Assembly: GCA_025964575.1 (NCBI GenBank)
Contig: JAOPYO010000145.1
Span: 1 to 33,836, forward strand
Source of the DNA: Actinomycetes bacterium
GTDB taxonomy: Bacteria; Actinomycetota; Actinomycetes; Streptosporangiales; Streptosporangiaceae
DNA: 33,836 nucleotides
Direction: 5' to 3'
Shown here: positions 8,739-16,024 of the stretch, in pieces
How positions within the stretch are numbered: the first letter of the stretch is position 1
Layout: each line of letters starts with the position of its first letter
The notes under the pieces: generated by a model
What the model was told of the DNA's origin: nothing
What the model saw: the letters and a program-made list of their open reading frames with translations, nothing else
Database searches by the model: none
Made by a program: the position numbers and the translations under genes

Positions 8739-9958
8739 GTCGCGCACGCAGAGCCGCGATGCCGAGCCTCGCGGAGATGGGGGTCACTCCCTTTCAGGAC
8801 ACCCACGCCCGCCGCTTCCTGTTCGTCGTGCCGCCACTGAACGGGCACGTCAACCCGACGGTCGCGCTCGGCGCCGAGCTGACCCTGCGCGGCCACCAGG
8901 TGGCGTGGGCAGGTCACCCGGGCACTGTGGCTCCGCTGCTGGAGCCCGGCGCCCGGCTGTTCCCCACCGAGGACGAGGGGTTCACGCTCGACCAGGCCCG
9001 CGAGGCCTGGCTGAAGCTGCGCGGCCTGACGGCCCTGCGGTTTATGTGGGAGGACTTCATCGTCCCGCTGGGGCACAGCATGGTGCCTGCCGTCGAGGCG
9101 GCCGTGGAGGAGTTCCGGCCGGATGTGATCGTCTCGGACCAGCAGACGCCGGCCGGAGCGGTGGTGGCCCGCCGCCGGGGCCTGCCCTGGGCGACCTCGG
9201 CGACCACGTCCGCCGAGTTCGTCCAGCCGCCGTCCGGGCTGCCCAAGGTGGACGAGTGGGTCACCTCGCAGCTGGCGGAGTTCCAGCGAGCGCACGGGCT
9301 GACCGATCCGATGGACCTGCGGTTCTCCGACCACCTCGTGCTCGCGTTCTCCACCGCGGCGCTCATCGGGGACACCGAGCGATTCCCCGACCACTTCGCG
9401 TTCGTGGGGCCGATGCCGAGCCGCCGGGCCGTCACCGACTTCCCGTGGGAGTGGCTGGAGGCGCCGGTGCCCCATGTGCTGGTCTCACTGGGCACGGTGA
9501 GCGGACCGGTGGGGGAGCGGTTCTTCCGGATCGCCGCCGAGGTCGTACGCGAGCTGGACGTGCGGGCCGTTTTCGTCTCACCGCCCGGCGGGTCAGGCGC
9601 ACCGCCGCCGAACGTGCTGGTCCGTGACCACGTCCCGCAGTCGGCGCTGCTGCCGCACCTGGCCGCAGTGGTCACACACGGTGGTCACAACACCGTCTGT
9701 GAGACCCTGGCGCACGGTCTGCCGCTGGTGGTCGCCCCGATCCGGGACGACCAGCCCGTCATCGCCCGCCAGGTCGCCGCGGCCGGAGCCGGCATCACCG
9801 TCCGGTTCTCCCGGGTGCGGGTGGACGAGCTGCGGGAGGCGCTCACGGCGGTGCTGTCCGACGAGGCATATCGGTCCGCGGCCCGCCGGGTCCAGTCCTC
9901 TTTCGCGGCCGCGGGCGGCGCCGTCGAAGCGGCCGACCGCCTGGAAAAACTGTCGTGA
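8735..9958 (+). CDS. Family 1 (GT-B) glycosyltransferase, macrolide/UGT type
   Basis: A 407-residue GT-B enzyme of the macrolide/UDP-glycosyl transferase class. The N-terminal acceptor domain starts with FVVPPLNGHVNP, whose His is the expected base. The C-terminal donor domain has the family signature HGGHNTVCETLAHGLP followed by DDQPVIA, which binds the nucleotide sugar phosphates and sugar. Length is typical. ATG 8735 overlaps the preceding stop; ATG 8759 is a possible internal start. It most likely attaches a sugar to the polyketide or lipid made by the upstream synthase. Sugar identity cannot be read from the sequence, and no sugar-nucleotide biosynthesis gene is visible in the window. 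Confidence 0.93.
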   Translation: MSRARRAAMPSLAEMGVTPFQDTHARRFLFVVPPLNGHVNPTVALGAELTLRGHQVAWAGHPGTVAPLLEPGARLFPTEDEGFTLDQAREAWLKLRGLTALRFMWEDFIVPLGHSMVPAVEAAVEEFRPDVIVSDQQTPAGAVVARRRGLPWATSATTSAEFVQPPSGLPKVDEWVTSQLAEFQRAHGLTDPMDLRFSDHLVLAFSTAALIGDTERFPDHFAFVGPMPSRRAVTDFPWEWLEAPVPHVLVSLGTVSGPVGERFFRIAAEVVRELDVRAVFVSPPGGSGAPPPNVLVRDHVPQSALLPHLAAVVTHGGHNTVCETLAHGLPLVVAPIRDDQPVIARQVAAAGAGITVRFSRVRVDELREALTAVLSDEAYRSAARRVQSSFAAAGGAVEAADRLEKLS

Positions 9959-10049
9959 TCGCCCACTGGAACGCGCTGTTGCGACTGACCCGGCCCTTCG
10001 TCCGTGGTCACGGCAACGCCTGTCGCGTGTCGGCCCGCAGGGCGGCGGG

Positions 10050-10961
10050 GTGACAGAGACTACGGCGGAAGGCTTCGCCGCTCAGCTGGACCTCGACTCC
10101 GAGGTGCGGCTCACCGGATTCATGTATGCCAGGGCCTATCAGTCGGCCCCGGCCGGGGCCTGGCGGGCCCCCGCCGGGGTGGTACTGCTAGGCGGGCCGG
10201 GAGCCGCGCTCACCGCGGCGCTGCCGTGGGGTGTGATCGTCGCGGCGGCCCCGCTGCCGGACCGGGTGCTCGAGTGTTACTCGATGAACCACCACACCGA
10301 GGGTTTCCGCACACCACTGTCCGCCCTGGACGCCGCCCCCTCGTGGGCCGCGCCGTGTGTGCTCGCCATGATCACCGCCGGGCGTCCCGGCGGGCTCCGG
10401 GTCGTGATCAACCGTGAGCTGCCCGCCGAGACCGGGTTGCTGACCGGTGCGGAGATCTCCTGCGCGGTCTCCCTCGCGCTCCGCGATCTCTACGGTGTGT
10501 CGGCCAAGGAGGACGGTGGTGACCCGCTGTCGGTGCTGGCCTGGCAGGCTCGGGCCCGCAAGATCCTGCTGACCGGCGACGACGGGGTCAGCCACCTGCC
10601 GTGGGATCTCGCCACCGCGGGCCTCCGCCTTGTGATCATTGAGGTGGGGGCGGAAGGGCCGCCGGACGCCCCTGCCGGCGGCGACGTGGCTCGAGCGGCC
10701 GGGTTGTTGAAAACCGGCGACCTGGCCGGGCTCGGCTCGCTGCTGACCGCCGCGCATGTACGGGGTGAACGGGTGCTGGATCTCGCCCTGGACGCCGCCG
10801 TCGCCAGAGGTGCTCTCGGCGGCCGTGCCATCGGCCGCTGTGCGGTGGTGCTCGCGCCGCTGGCCGCCGTCCCGGCCATCCGGTCCTCCGTCGGCGGGGC
10901 CCTGAAGGGCGTCGCCCGCCGGCCCCCGCGCTTCCTCACGGTCGGCGCCCGGCGCCCGTGA
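10050..10961 (+). CDS. Galactokinase-like GHMP protein lacking kinase motifs (putative pseudokinase)
   Basis: A 303-residue protein that follows galactokinase along its length. The N-terminus has WRAPAGVVLLGGPG in place of the SAPGRVNLIGEHTDY-type motif 1. The middle has PAETGLLTGAEISCAVSLAL in place of the PLGAGLSSSAALE-type ATP loop. The C-terminus has ARGALGGRAIGRCAVVLAP in place of the LGARMTGGGFGG-type motif 3. The CGIMDQ region with the catalytic Asp is replaced by DDGVSHLPWD. It is about 80 residues shorter than true galactokinases. The frame is clean and GC-rich at third positions, so it seems to be expressed. Start GTG 10050 is the first in-frame start after the glycosyltransferase, 91 bases downstream, with a weak ribosome site. 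Kinase activity is unlikely; a binding, scaffold or regulatory role in the sugar step is conceivable. Confidence 0.72.
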   Translation: MTETTAEGFAAQLDLDSEVRLTGFMYARAYQSAPAGAWRAPAGVVLLGGPGAALTAALPWGVIVAAAPLPDRVLECYSMNHHTEGFRTPLSALDAAPSWAAPCVLAMITAGRPGGLRVVINRELPAETGLLTGAEISCAVSLALRDLYGVSAKEDGGDPLSVLAWQARARKILLTGDDGVSHLPWDLATAGLRLVIIEVGAEGPPDAPAGGDVARAAGLLKTGDLAGLGSLLTAAHVRGERVLDLALDAAVARGALGGRAIGRCAVVLAPLAAVPAIRSSVGGALKGVARRPPRFLTVGARRP

Positions 10962-10981
10962 TCGCCGACCTGGCGCATGAT

Positions 10982-11023
10982 CCTGGGGGCTGAGTGCTGT
11001 CAGGGCGGCACTCAGCCCCCAGG
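10982..11023. terminator. Bidirectional hairpin terminator closing the PKS locus
   Basis: A perfect 16-bp inverted repeat, CCTGGGGGCTGAGTGC and its complement, with a 10-base loop between two convergent genes. The right arm ends one base before the stop codon of the minus-strand gene. There is no clear T-run, as is common in actinomycetes. Confidence 0.8.
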
Positions 11024-11024
11024 C

Positions 11025-11390
11025 TCATCGGACTGCGGCGTGCGGGCCGCGCAGCGCGGTCTCGACGAGTTCGGCGGCCTTGGCCAGGGCCGCGAGCCGG
11101 CTGCCCTCACGCCGGTAGGTGTCGAGGACGGCTTCGATGCCGTGTGGAGGGACCACTCCGGCGAGTTCGATACGGGCCGTACGGAAACCCTGCCGGGCCG
11201 CCTCGACATCGGCGTTGATGTGGTGGCAGGCCATCCGGGCCAGCGCCAGCGGATAGCGGCGCAGCACGCCGTAACGACGGTATTCGGGCGGCACCAGCTC
11301 GAGCAGCCAGGCCATCGCCGTGTCCTCGAAGCGTTCGGAGCCGGGCGGGTGAACCTCGGGGGGCCAGCCCGGCGGGGCATGCGTACTCAC
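11025..11390 (-). CDS. Conserved actinobacterial hypothetical protein behind an SOS-like box
   Basis: A 121-residue soluble protein with N-terminal PPGWPPEVHPPG followed by a mostly helical stretch (AWLLELVPPEYRRYGVLRRYPLALARMACHH and beyond in pattern). I recognise it as a conserved protein of unknown function in actinomycetes but know no role. The start is GTG 11390. The promoter region carries a near-palindromic LexA-type box 21-36 bases upstream of the start, which suggests DNA-damage control. Its end meets the hairpin shared with the PKS locus. An alternative ATG at 11380 is in another frame. Confidence 0.8.
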   Translation of the reverse strand: MSTHAPPGWPPEVHPPGSERFEDTAMAWLLELVPPEYRRYGVLRRYPLALARMACHHINADVEAARQGFRTARIELAGVVPPHGIEAVLDTYRREGSRLAALAKAAELVETALRGPHAAVR

Positions 11391-11410
11391 ACCACCATCC
11401 TAACCACTTA

Positions 11411-11426
11411 TCGAAACTATGTTCGA
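11411..11426 (-). promoter_or_regulatory. Putative LexA (SOS) box
   Basis: On the minus strand the site reads TCGAAC-ATAG-TTTCGA. The actinobacterial SOS box is known as TCGAAC-N4-GTTCGA, so 11 of 12 fixed bases match. It lies in an AT-rich patch just upstream of the GTG at 11390, a normal place for a repressor site. A TTGAAA hexamer lies just upstream of it. Confidence 0.55.
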
Positions 11427-11458
11427 TGCGTTTTCAATGCTTTTGTCCGTATTTGCGG

Positions 11459-13222
11459 TTAGCCTCCCCCGGAGCGGCGGCGGAGTTCGTCCGCGAAGTC
11501 GGCGAGACAACGAGCCAGCTGCTTGTCGTCCAGCTTGGACGGAGATTTCCCGCAGTCGGCGGCCTTTCCGGGAGCCCCGGGGGTGGCCGGTGCCGAAGGA
11601 GTCGTCGGAGTCCCAGTGGCCCCGGGAGCGGGGACCTCCTGGCCGCCGGGGGCGACGGCCTTCGGCTGGATCTGGTCGGTCGCCGACAGATCGATGTAGA
11701 ACACGGTCTGCCCGCTGCGGACGCCGTACACCCGCCAGCGGTCGGCGCCCAGCGGGATGAACTGCTCGAGCTCCGCACCCGTCTGCTGCACGAACGGCAC
11801 GGCCTTGGCGTAGAGGGCGTTCAGATTGGCGATCAGTGGGTCGCCGGTGGCCAGGACGTAGACGTCGTACCGGTTCAACCGGCCGCTCTCGACCTGATCG
11901 GCGGGGGCGATTCCATAGGCGACGAACGATTGGGACTTGGTGCCCTGCGGGGCGAGCGGGGTGACGTAGTACAGCCGGTGGTCCGCGCCGCGCAGCAGGT
12001 ATTCACCCGGATTCGCCTTCTGGGTGGAGAAGTCCGAGATCCGGAAGCCGAACGAATGCGTGCGGTTCACCCGGCCGGCCGCCCAGGACGTGGCGTCCCG
12101 CTGCACCCGGGTCAGTGAGATCGGATAGACCGGCCCGGGCAGCTCGCCAGGCTGAACCTTCGGCCTGTAGGTGATGTCGGGATCGCCGACGGGGGTGCCC
12201 TTCAGCAGCAGCACCCCGGCGGCTGTCCGCACCGTGCGGTTCTTGTACGGGATCTGGCGCTGGACCACCACGGCGATGACCGGCCGGTCGCCCACGCAGT
12301 AGCCCCAGACGTCTACGTCGTTGAAGACCAGTTTCGGATAGCGCTCGGCCAGCAGATGGTGCAGATCGTTCAGCCCGGTGCCGTTGAAGGCGCGGTTGAG
12401 CCGGTGGTCACCGGTGAACCGGCAGACCTGGGTGGAGTTGGTCGTGCCGTCGAACTGGGCCACGCCATAGGTGGGGTGTGAGCTGCCCGAGCCGTCGAGA
12501 ACCGCCGACCACTGGCCGGTGTTGGGCGCCGTACCCCAGATGTAGGTCAGGGAGGTGCTCATGACGTCGACCCCCTGGACGGGGGAGGCCGCCTGGGTCA
12601 TCGCCGTCCGGGCCGAGGCCAGTGACGACGTCCGGGTCTCCCAGCGCATCGCGGGATAGGCGTTGTCCACGTGGACGCAGGACGGGACGTCGTGCCGGCC
12701 GACCCGGTCGCACCCGTTCTTGCCCGGACGGGAACCCGTCACCAGATCGGCGACCGAGCCGGGCGGGTCGGTCAGGGCCGGCACGTGGAACACGGTGGCC
12801 CCGTTGTAGTAACGGCCCGCGTCCTTGTCGTTGTCCCAGAGTGCAGCCGGGAGCGGCCAGACCACTACGACCGCGGCCCCCAGGAGCGCCAGCATGGCCA
12901 CCCCGATGGCGAAGCGCCCGAAGAAGCCGGGCCCGAGCTCGAAGTCGCGGTTGAAGCCGATCAGAAGGCCGGTCAGCAGCAGCCCGCTCGCGACCCAGAG
13001 CCAGAACCAGCCGGTCGCGCCGGTCAGCCCGCCGTGCGGCAGGAACATTCGCTGGACCCAGTGGGCCACGGCCCGGTCGATGCCGCACCCGGGCATCACG
13101 AAGCGGCCGAGCGCCCAGGCGAGGCCGGTGAGGACCGGCAGCCAGAGCCATACCGCGATGAGTCTGTTCGTGCGCCGGAGAGCACGCCGACGTGCGGGGG
13201 TCAACAAGCGCCGCGGGGCCAT
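11459..13222 (-). CDS. Unrecognised membrane protein with large extracytoplasmic domain
   Basis: A 587-residue protein that I do not recognise. It has an Arg-rich N-terminus (about 20 residues, cytoplasmic by the positive-inside rule), then three hydrophobic segments at about 21-44, 71-89 and 100-123. A long hydrophilic part follows, with a few Cys residues and motifs such as NDVDVWGYCVGDRP and RWRVYGVRSGQTVFYIDL. The tail is a Pro/Ala/Thr-rich spacer and then a short charged helix holding two Cys (CGKSPSKLDDKQLARCLADF). Most of it probably lies outside the cytoplasm. The start ATG 13222 is preceded by GGAG at five bases. It is not closely linked to the flanking genes: a hairpin lies upstream and 68 bases separate its stop from the next gene start. 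Confidence 0.82.
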   Translation of the reverse strand: MAPRRLLTPARRRALRRTNRLIAVWLWLPVLTGLAWALGRFVMPGCGIDRAVAHWVQRMFLPHGGLTGATGWFWLWVASGLLLTGLLIGFNRDFELGPGFFGRFAIGVAMLALLGAAVVVVWPLPAALWDNDKDAGRYYNGATVFHVPALTDPPGSVADLVTGSRPGKNGCDRVGRHDVPSCVHVDNAYPAMRWETRTSSLASARTAMTQAASPVQGVDVMSTSLTYIWGTAPNTGQWSAVLDGSGSSHPTYGVAQFDGTTNSTQVCRFTGDHRLNRAFNGTGLNDLHHLLAERYPKLVFNDVDVWGYCVGDRPVIAVVVQRQIPYKNRTVRTAAGVLLLKGTPVGDPDITYRPKVQPGELPGPVYPISLTRVQRDATSWAAGRVNRTHSFGFRISDFSTQKANPGEYLLRGADHRLYYVTPLAPQGTKSQSFVAYGIAPADQVESGRLNRYDVYVLATGDPLIANLNALYAKAVPFVQQTGAELEQFIPLGADRWRVYGVRSGQTVFYIDLSATDQIQPKAVAPGGQEVPAPGATGTPTTPSAPATPGAPGKAADCGKSPSKLDDKQLARCLADFADELRRRSGGG

Positions 13223-13296
13223 CGCCGCTCCGATCCTGAAGGATTGCTCCTTGGACGCGGTGCGGCCGGATCGAGTTCCCGGCGAGATCGGTTAAA

Positions 13297-13316
13297 GGAT
13301 CATTCGGGGGTGATCC
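13297..13316 (-). terminator. Intrinsic terminator of the DUF6191-like gene
   Basis: On the minus strand, GGATCA-8 nt-TGATCC is followed by TTTAACC, 10-29 bases after the stop codon at 13326. The stem is only 6 bp and the T-run is short, so this is a modest call. Confidence 0.5.
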
Positions 13317-13325
13317 CGCGATCCC

Positions 13326-13661
13326 TCAGTCTTCTCTTTCGGGGCGCTGGATGCGGATCACACCGGACTCCAGGTCGGGGCGGCCCGAGCCGGCCTGCTG
13401 GTGGTCGTCCTGGCGGCGCATCTTCTCCGCCTCCTGCTGCTCCAGCTGGATCTTCTTGCCCCCGCTGAACATGGCGTGCAGATCCTCGAACACGCCGACG
13501 CCGAAACCGGCGCCGGCCGCGGCGTCACCGCGGATCGCGGCCATCATCGAAGGACGGCCGGTGCCCTCCTCGGGCCAGTCGACGACCTCGGCCTCGACCG
13601 CCTTGGGCTTGGCCGCACGACCCTTGGACCGCCGACGACGACGGTTAAACGGTGACTTCAC
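13326..13661 (-). CDS. Small basic/acidic protein, DUF6191-like
   Basis: A protein of 111 residues with a very basic N-terminus (NRRRRRSKGRAAKPK), a Gly-rich middle, and the block FEDLHAMFSGGKKIQLEQQEAEKMRR ending in ESGVIRIQ. This block resembles the DUF6191 family of actinomycetes, whose function is unknown. I chose GTG 13661 because GGAG lies five bases before it. A longer form from GTG 13709 would add 16 residues and has no clear ribosome site. It lies in a group of unrelated minus-strand genes, 51 bases after the end of the PNPOx-fold gene. Confidence 0.65.
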   Translation of the reverse strand: MKSPFNRRRRRSKGRAAKPKAVEAEVVDWPEEGTGRPSMMAAIRGDAAAGAGFGVGVFEDLHAMFSGGKKIQLEQQEAEKMRRQDDHQQAGSGRPDLESGVIRIQRPERED

Positions 13662-13712
13662 TCCAGCTCCAACGTTCAATGGCGTTGAAATGATCCCACG
13701 CCGCGGCACCAG

Positions 13713-14210
13713 TCAATCACTGAACATCCAGCGGGTCGGTGATCCGCTGAAGTCCGACTGCAGCAGACCGAAGGCCCGCTCGGGCCGGACCACGATCGTG
13801 GCATTGACTGCTGGATCGAGGAAATCGAGCTGGTAGTCGACGTTGTACTTGGCGTTGGACAGCCCCAGGAACCGTGCGATGGCGGCCGAGTCGGTGATCA
13901 CTTCGGCCCTGCCCTCGATCACCACGGGATCGAGGGCGTCCTCCGTGGTGATCACTACTCGTGGGTCGTGGGCGAGATTGCGGGCCTTGCGCGACCGCAC
14001 GCTGGTGCTGAACCACAGCGCGTCGTCGTCCCAGACAGCCCAGACGGGCATCGCGTGCGGCCCGCCCTCCGGAGTGACCGTGGCGACCCAGAAGTTCCGG
14101 GCTGCGGCGATCCGCTCCAGTGCCCACGACCAGGGCAGCAGCCCGGTGCCCGCGTCGGGAGCGAGGATGCCGTAACCAGGCATATGAGGCCGATCGGCAG
14201 TGGGATTCAT
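13713..14210 (-). CDS. Pyridoxamine-phosphate-oxidase-fold protein (FDOR family)
   Basis: A 165-residue split-barrel flavin or deazaflavin (F420) binding protein. Family signs are FWVATVTPEGGPHAMPVWAVWDDDALWFSTS near the N-terminal third, RSRKARNLAHDPRVVIT, and VVIEGRAEVITD. In actinomycetes many members use F420 to reduce unsaturated substrates; the substrate here cannot be told. ATG 14210 is preceded by AGGAG at seven bases. A longer frame from 14291 would add 27 residues without a ribosome site. The gene diverges from the NIF3-like gene with about 98 bases between starts. Confidence 0.85.
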   Translation of the reverse strand: MNPTADRPHMPGYGILAPDAGTGLLPWSWALERIAAARNFWVATVTPEGGPHAMPVWAVWDDDALWFSTSVRSRKARNLAHDPRVVITTEDALDPVVIEGRAEVITDSAAIARFLGLSNAKYNVDYQLDFLDPAVNATIVVRPERAFGLLQSDFSGSPTRWMFSD

Positions 14211-14308
14211 GACGTACTCCTCCCGAGAGGACACCCTGTCCGCATCGTGGCATGCGGGACCGACGGAACAGGTGACCAGAATGTGTTCCATGCTCGGAGG
14301 AGGGGTCG

Positions 14309-15157
14309 TTGACCGGTAACCTGCGGAACGTGCCCACCACTCTCGCCGACGTCACCGGTGTCCTCGAGGGTTTCTACGATCCCTCCTGGGCCGAGTCCTG
14401 GGACGCGGTCGGGCTCGTGTGCGGGGATCCGTCGCAGAACGTCGACAAGGTGATGTTCGCCGTCGACCCGGTGACGGCCGTGATCGACGAGGCCCTCGAA
14501 TGGGGCGCTGACCTCCTGATCACCCACCACCCGTTGCTGCTGCGGCCGGTCAACAGCGTGGCGGCCACCACGCCCAAGGGCCGTTTGATCCACCGGCTCA
14601 TCACGAACGGGATCGCCCTGTACACGGCGCATACCAATGCCGACGTCGCCGACCCGGGGGTCTCCGACGCGCTCGCTCGCGCCGTCGGGCTGCCTGGCCC
14701 GCTGCGTCCGCTGGCCCCCGCGGCCGAGGACCCGCGCAGGGGTCTCGGGCGGATCGGGGACCTGCCCGCTCCACTCACCCTCGCCGAGTTCGCAGCCCGG
14801 GTCGCCGGGGGGCTGCCGGCCACCGCGGCCGGAGTGCGCCTCGCCGGTGATCCAGACCGTACGATTCGTACCGTCGCGGTGTGCGGCGGAGCGGGGGACT
14901 CCCTGCTCGGCACGGTTCGCGCCGCGGGCGTCGATGTCTATCTCACCGCCGACCTGCGCCACCATCCGGCCTCGGAGTTCCAGGAGCACCCTGATGGCCC
15001 GGCCCTGATCGATGCCGCGCACTGGGCCACCGAGTGGCCATGGCTGGCCGACGCGGCGAGGGTGGTCGCCGGCGCCCTAGACCTGACGACCCGGGTCTCC
15101 ACGCTCGTCACCGACGCGTGGACCTTTTCTTGTAAGCCTGAAGGAGCACCACAGTGA
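14309..15157 (+). CDS. NIF3-like dinuclear metal-centre protein
   Basis: A 282-residue NIF3/DUF34 family protein, often labelled GTP cyclohydrolase 1 type 2-like; the cellular role is not settled. Metal-binding motifs are visible: [30 protein letters not shown] and [11 protein letters not shown]. The start is uncertain. TTG 14309 follows a strong GGAGGAGGGG, but the family usually begins at the residues encoded from GTG 14330 (PTTLADV). A -10-like TAACCT at 14317-14322 would place transcription start right at that GTG, giving a leaderless mRNA. The stop overlaps the next gene (GTGA). The order NIF3, zinc ribbon, RNase HI-phosphatase is conserved in actinomycetes. Confidence 0.92.
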   Translation: MTGNLRNVPTTLADVTGVLEGFYDPSWAESWDAVGLVCGDPSQNVDKVMFAVDPVTAVIDEALEWGADLLITHHPLLLRPVNSVAATTPKGRLIHRLITNGIALYTAHTNADVADPGVSDALARAVGLPGPLRPLAPAAEDPRRGLGRIGDLPAPLTLAEFAARVAGGLPATAAGVRLAGDPDRTIRTVAVCGGAGDSLLGTVRAAGVDVYLTADLRHHPASEFQEHPDGPALIDAAHWATEWPWLADAARVVAGALDLTTRVSTLVTDAWTFSCKPEGAPQ

Positions 15158-15894
15158 AAGCCGCACCGGAAGCCCAACAGCGCCTGCTCGACCTCCAGGA
15201 TCTCGATACCGCGCTCGACCGGCTCACCCACCGCCGCCGCACGCTTCCGGAGCTGGCCGAGATAGAGCGCCTGGACGCACGTCTCGCCGAGCTGGGGGAC
15301 GTCGTCGTCAGCGCCGAGACCGACGTCGCGGATCTGGACCGTGAGCAGTCCAAGGCCGAGCAGGACGTCGAGCAGGTCCGGCAGCGCGCCGACCGGGACC
15401 AGAAGCGGCTCGACTCCGGCCAGGTGACCTCGGCCAAGGACCTGGAGAACCTCCAGTCCGAGATCGCTTCGCTGCAGCGCCGCCAGTCCGCCCTCGAAGA
15501 GGTCGTGCTCGAGATCATGGAACGCTATGAGGCTGCCGAGGGGCGCCTCAGCAGCCTGGTCGAGGAGCGCTCCGCCGCGCAGACCGAGCTCACCGCACTG
15601 GCCGAGCGCAGGGACGCCGCCGCGCGAGAGATCGACGACGAGATGGGGGTCACCAGCGCCGCCCGCACCGCCGTCGCCAAGGACATCCCCGACGACCTGC
15701 TCGCGCTGTACGAGAAGCTGCGCGGCCAGTTCGGCGTCGGCGCCGCCGCACTCCACCGGGGTCAGTGCCAGGGCTGCCATCTCGCGCTCAACACGACCGA
15801 CCTCAACCGCATCAGGGCTGCCGCCGCCGATGAGGTCATCCGGTGCGAGGAGTGCCGCCGGATCCTGGTCCGCACGGCGGAATCCGGTCTGTGA
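15154..15894 (+). CDS. Coiled-coil C4 zinc-ribbon protein (DUF164 type)
   Basis: A 246-residue protein whose first 180 residues form a long antiparallel coiled coil rich in Glu, Arg and Gln. The C-terminus has a four-Cys zinc ribbon built from CQGC and CEEC, with the spacing typical of the family (zf-RING_7/DUF164). Family members are proposed to bind nucleic acid or act as chaperones; no firm role is known. GTG 15154 overlaps the NIF3 stop by 4 bases and follows AAGGAG. A REP-like element lies just after its stop. Confidence 0.93.
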   Translation: MKAAPEAQQRLLDLQDLDTALDRLTHRRRTLPELAEIERLDARLAELGDVVVSAETDVADLDREQSKAEQDVEQVRQRADRDQKRLDSGQVTSAKDLENLQSEIASLQRRQSALEEVVLEIMERYEAAEGRLSSLVEERSAAQTELTALAERRDAAAREIDDEMGVTSAARTAVAKDIPDDLLALYEKLRGQFGVGAAALHRGQCQGCHLALNTTDLNRIRAAAADEVIRCEECRRILVRTAESGL

Positions 15895-15898
15895 GGGA

Positions 15899-15970
15899 CG
15901 CGGCGGTGGCTGGACTGAGGAGCGAGGGACGAGCGACGAGGGAAGCCGGCGCCTTTAGGCGGCCCGAGCC
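15899..15970 (+). repeat. REP-like intergenic element, copy 1
   Basis: The core is GGCTGGACTGAG-R-AGCGAGG-R-ACGAGCGACGAGGGAAGCCG-S-CGCC, a 4-base loop, and GGCGG. The same core occurs on the minus strand at 28886-28954. The end forms a GCC-rich hairpin. It lies directly after a stop codon inside an operon and its right flank leads into GGAG and an ATGAGCAC start. Confidence 0.85.
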
Positions 15971-15988
15971 GCCGCGCGGAGCGCGGTC

Positions 15989-16024
15989 ATGAGCACTGTG
16001 AGGGACGACGGAGTGCGGCCATGA
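15989..16024 (+). other. 11-codon leader ORF overlapping the RNase HI start
   Basis: ATG 15989 follows GGAG at seven bases and encodes MSTVRDDGVRP. Its TGA (16022-16024) overlaps the ATG of the next gene as ATGA. Such overlap usually couples translation. The two starts share the context GCGG-Y-CATGAGCA, so it could also be a duplicated start region. No proof of translation. Confidence 0.4.

Noticed and set aside
10050..10961. Phosphopantetheinyl transferase or active sugar kinase
   Set aside because: The PPTase motifs are absent, and the fold signs are those of galactokinase but all three kinase motifs are replaced.
14211..14291. Longer PNPOx-fold protein start
   Set aside because: The extra 27 residues have no homology feature and no ribosome site, while ATG 14210 has AGGAG.
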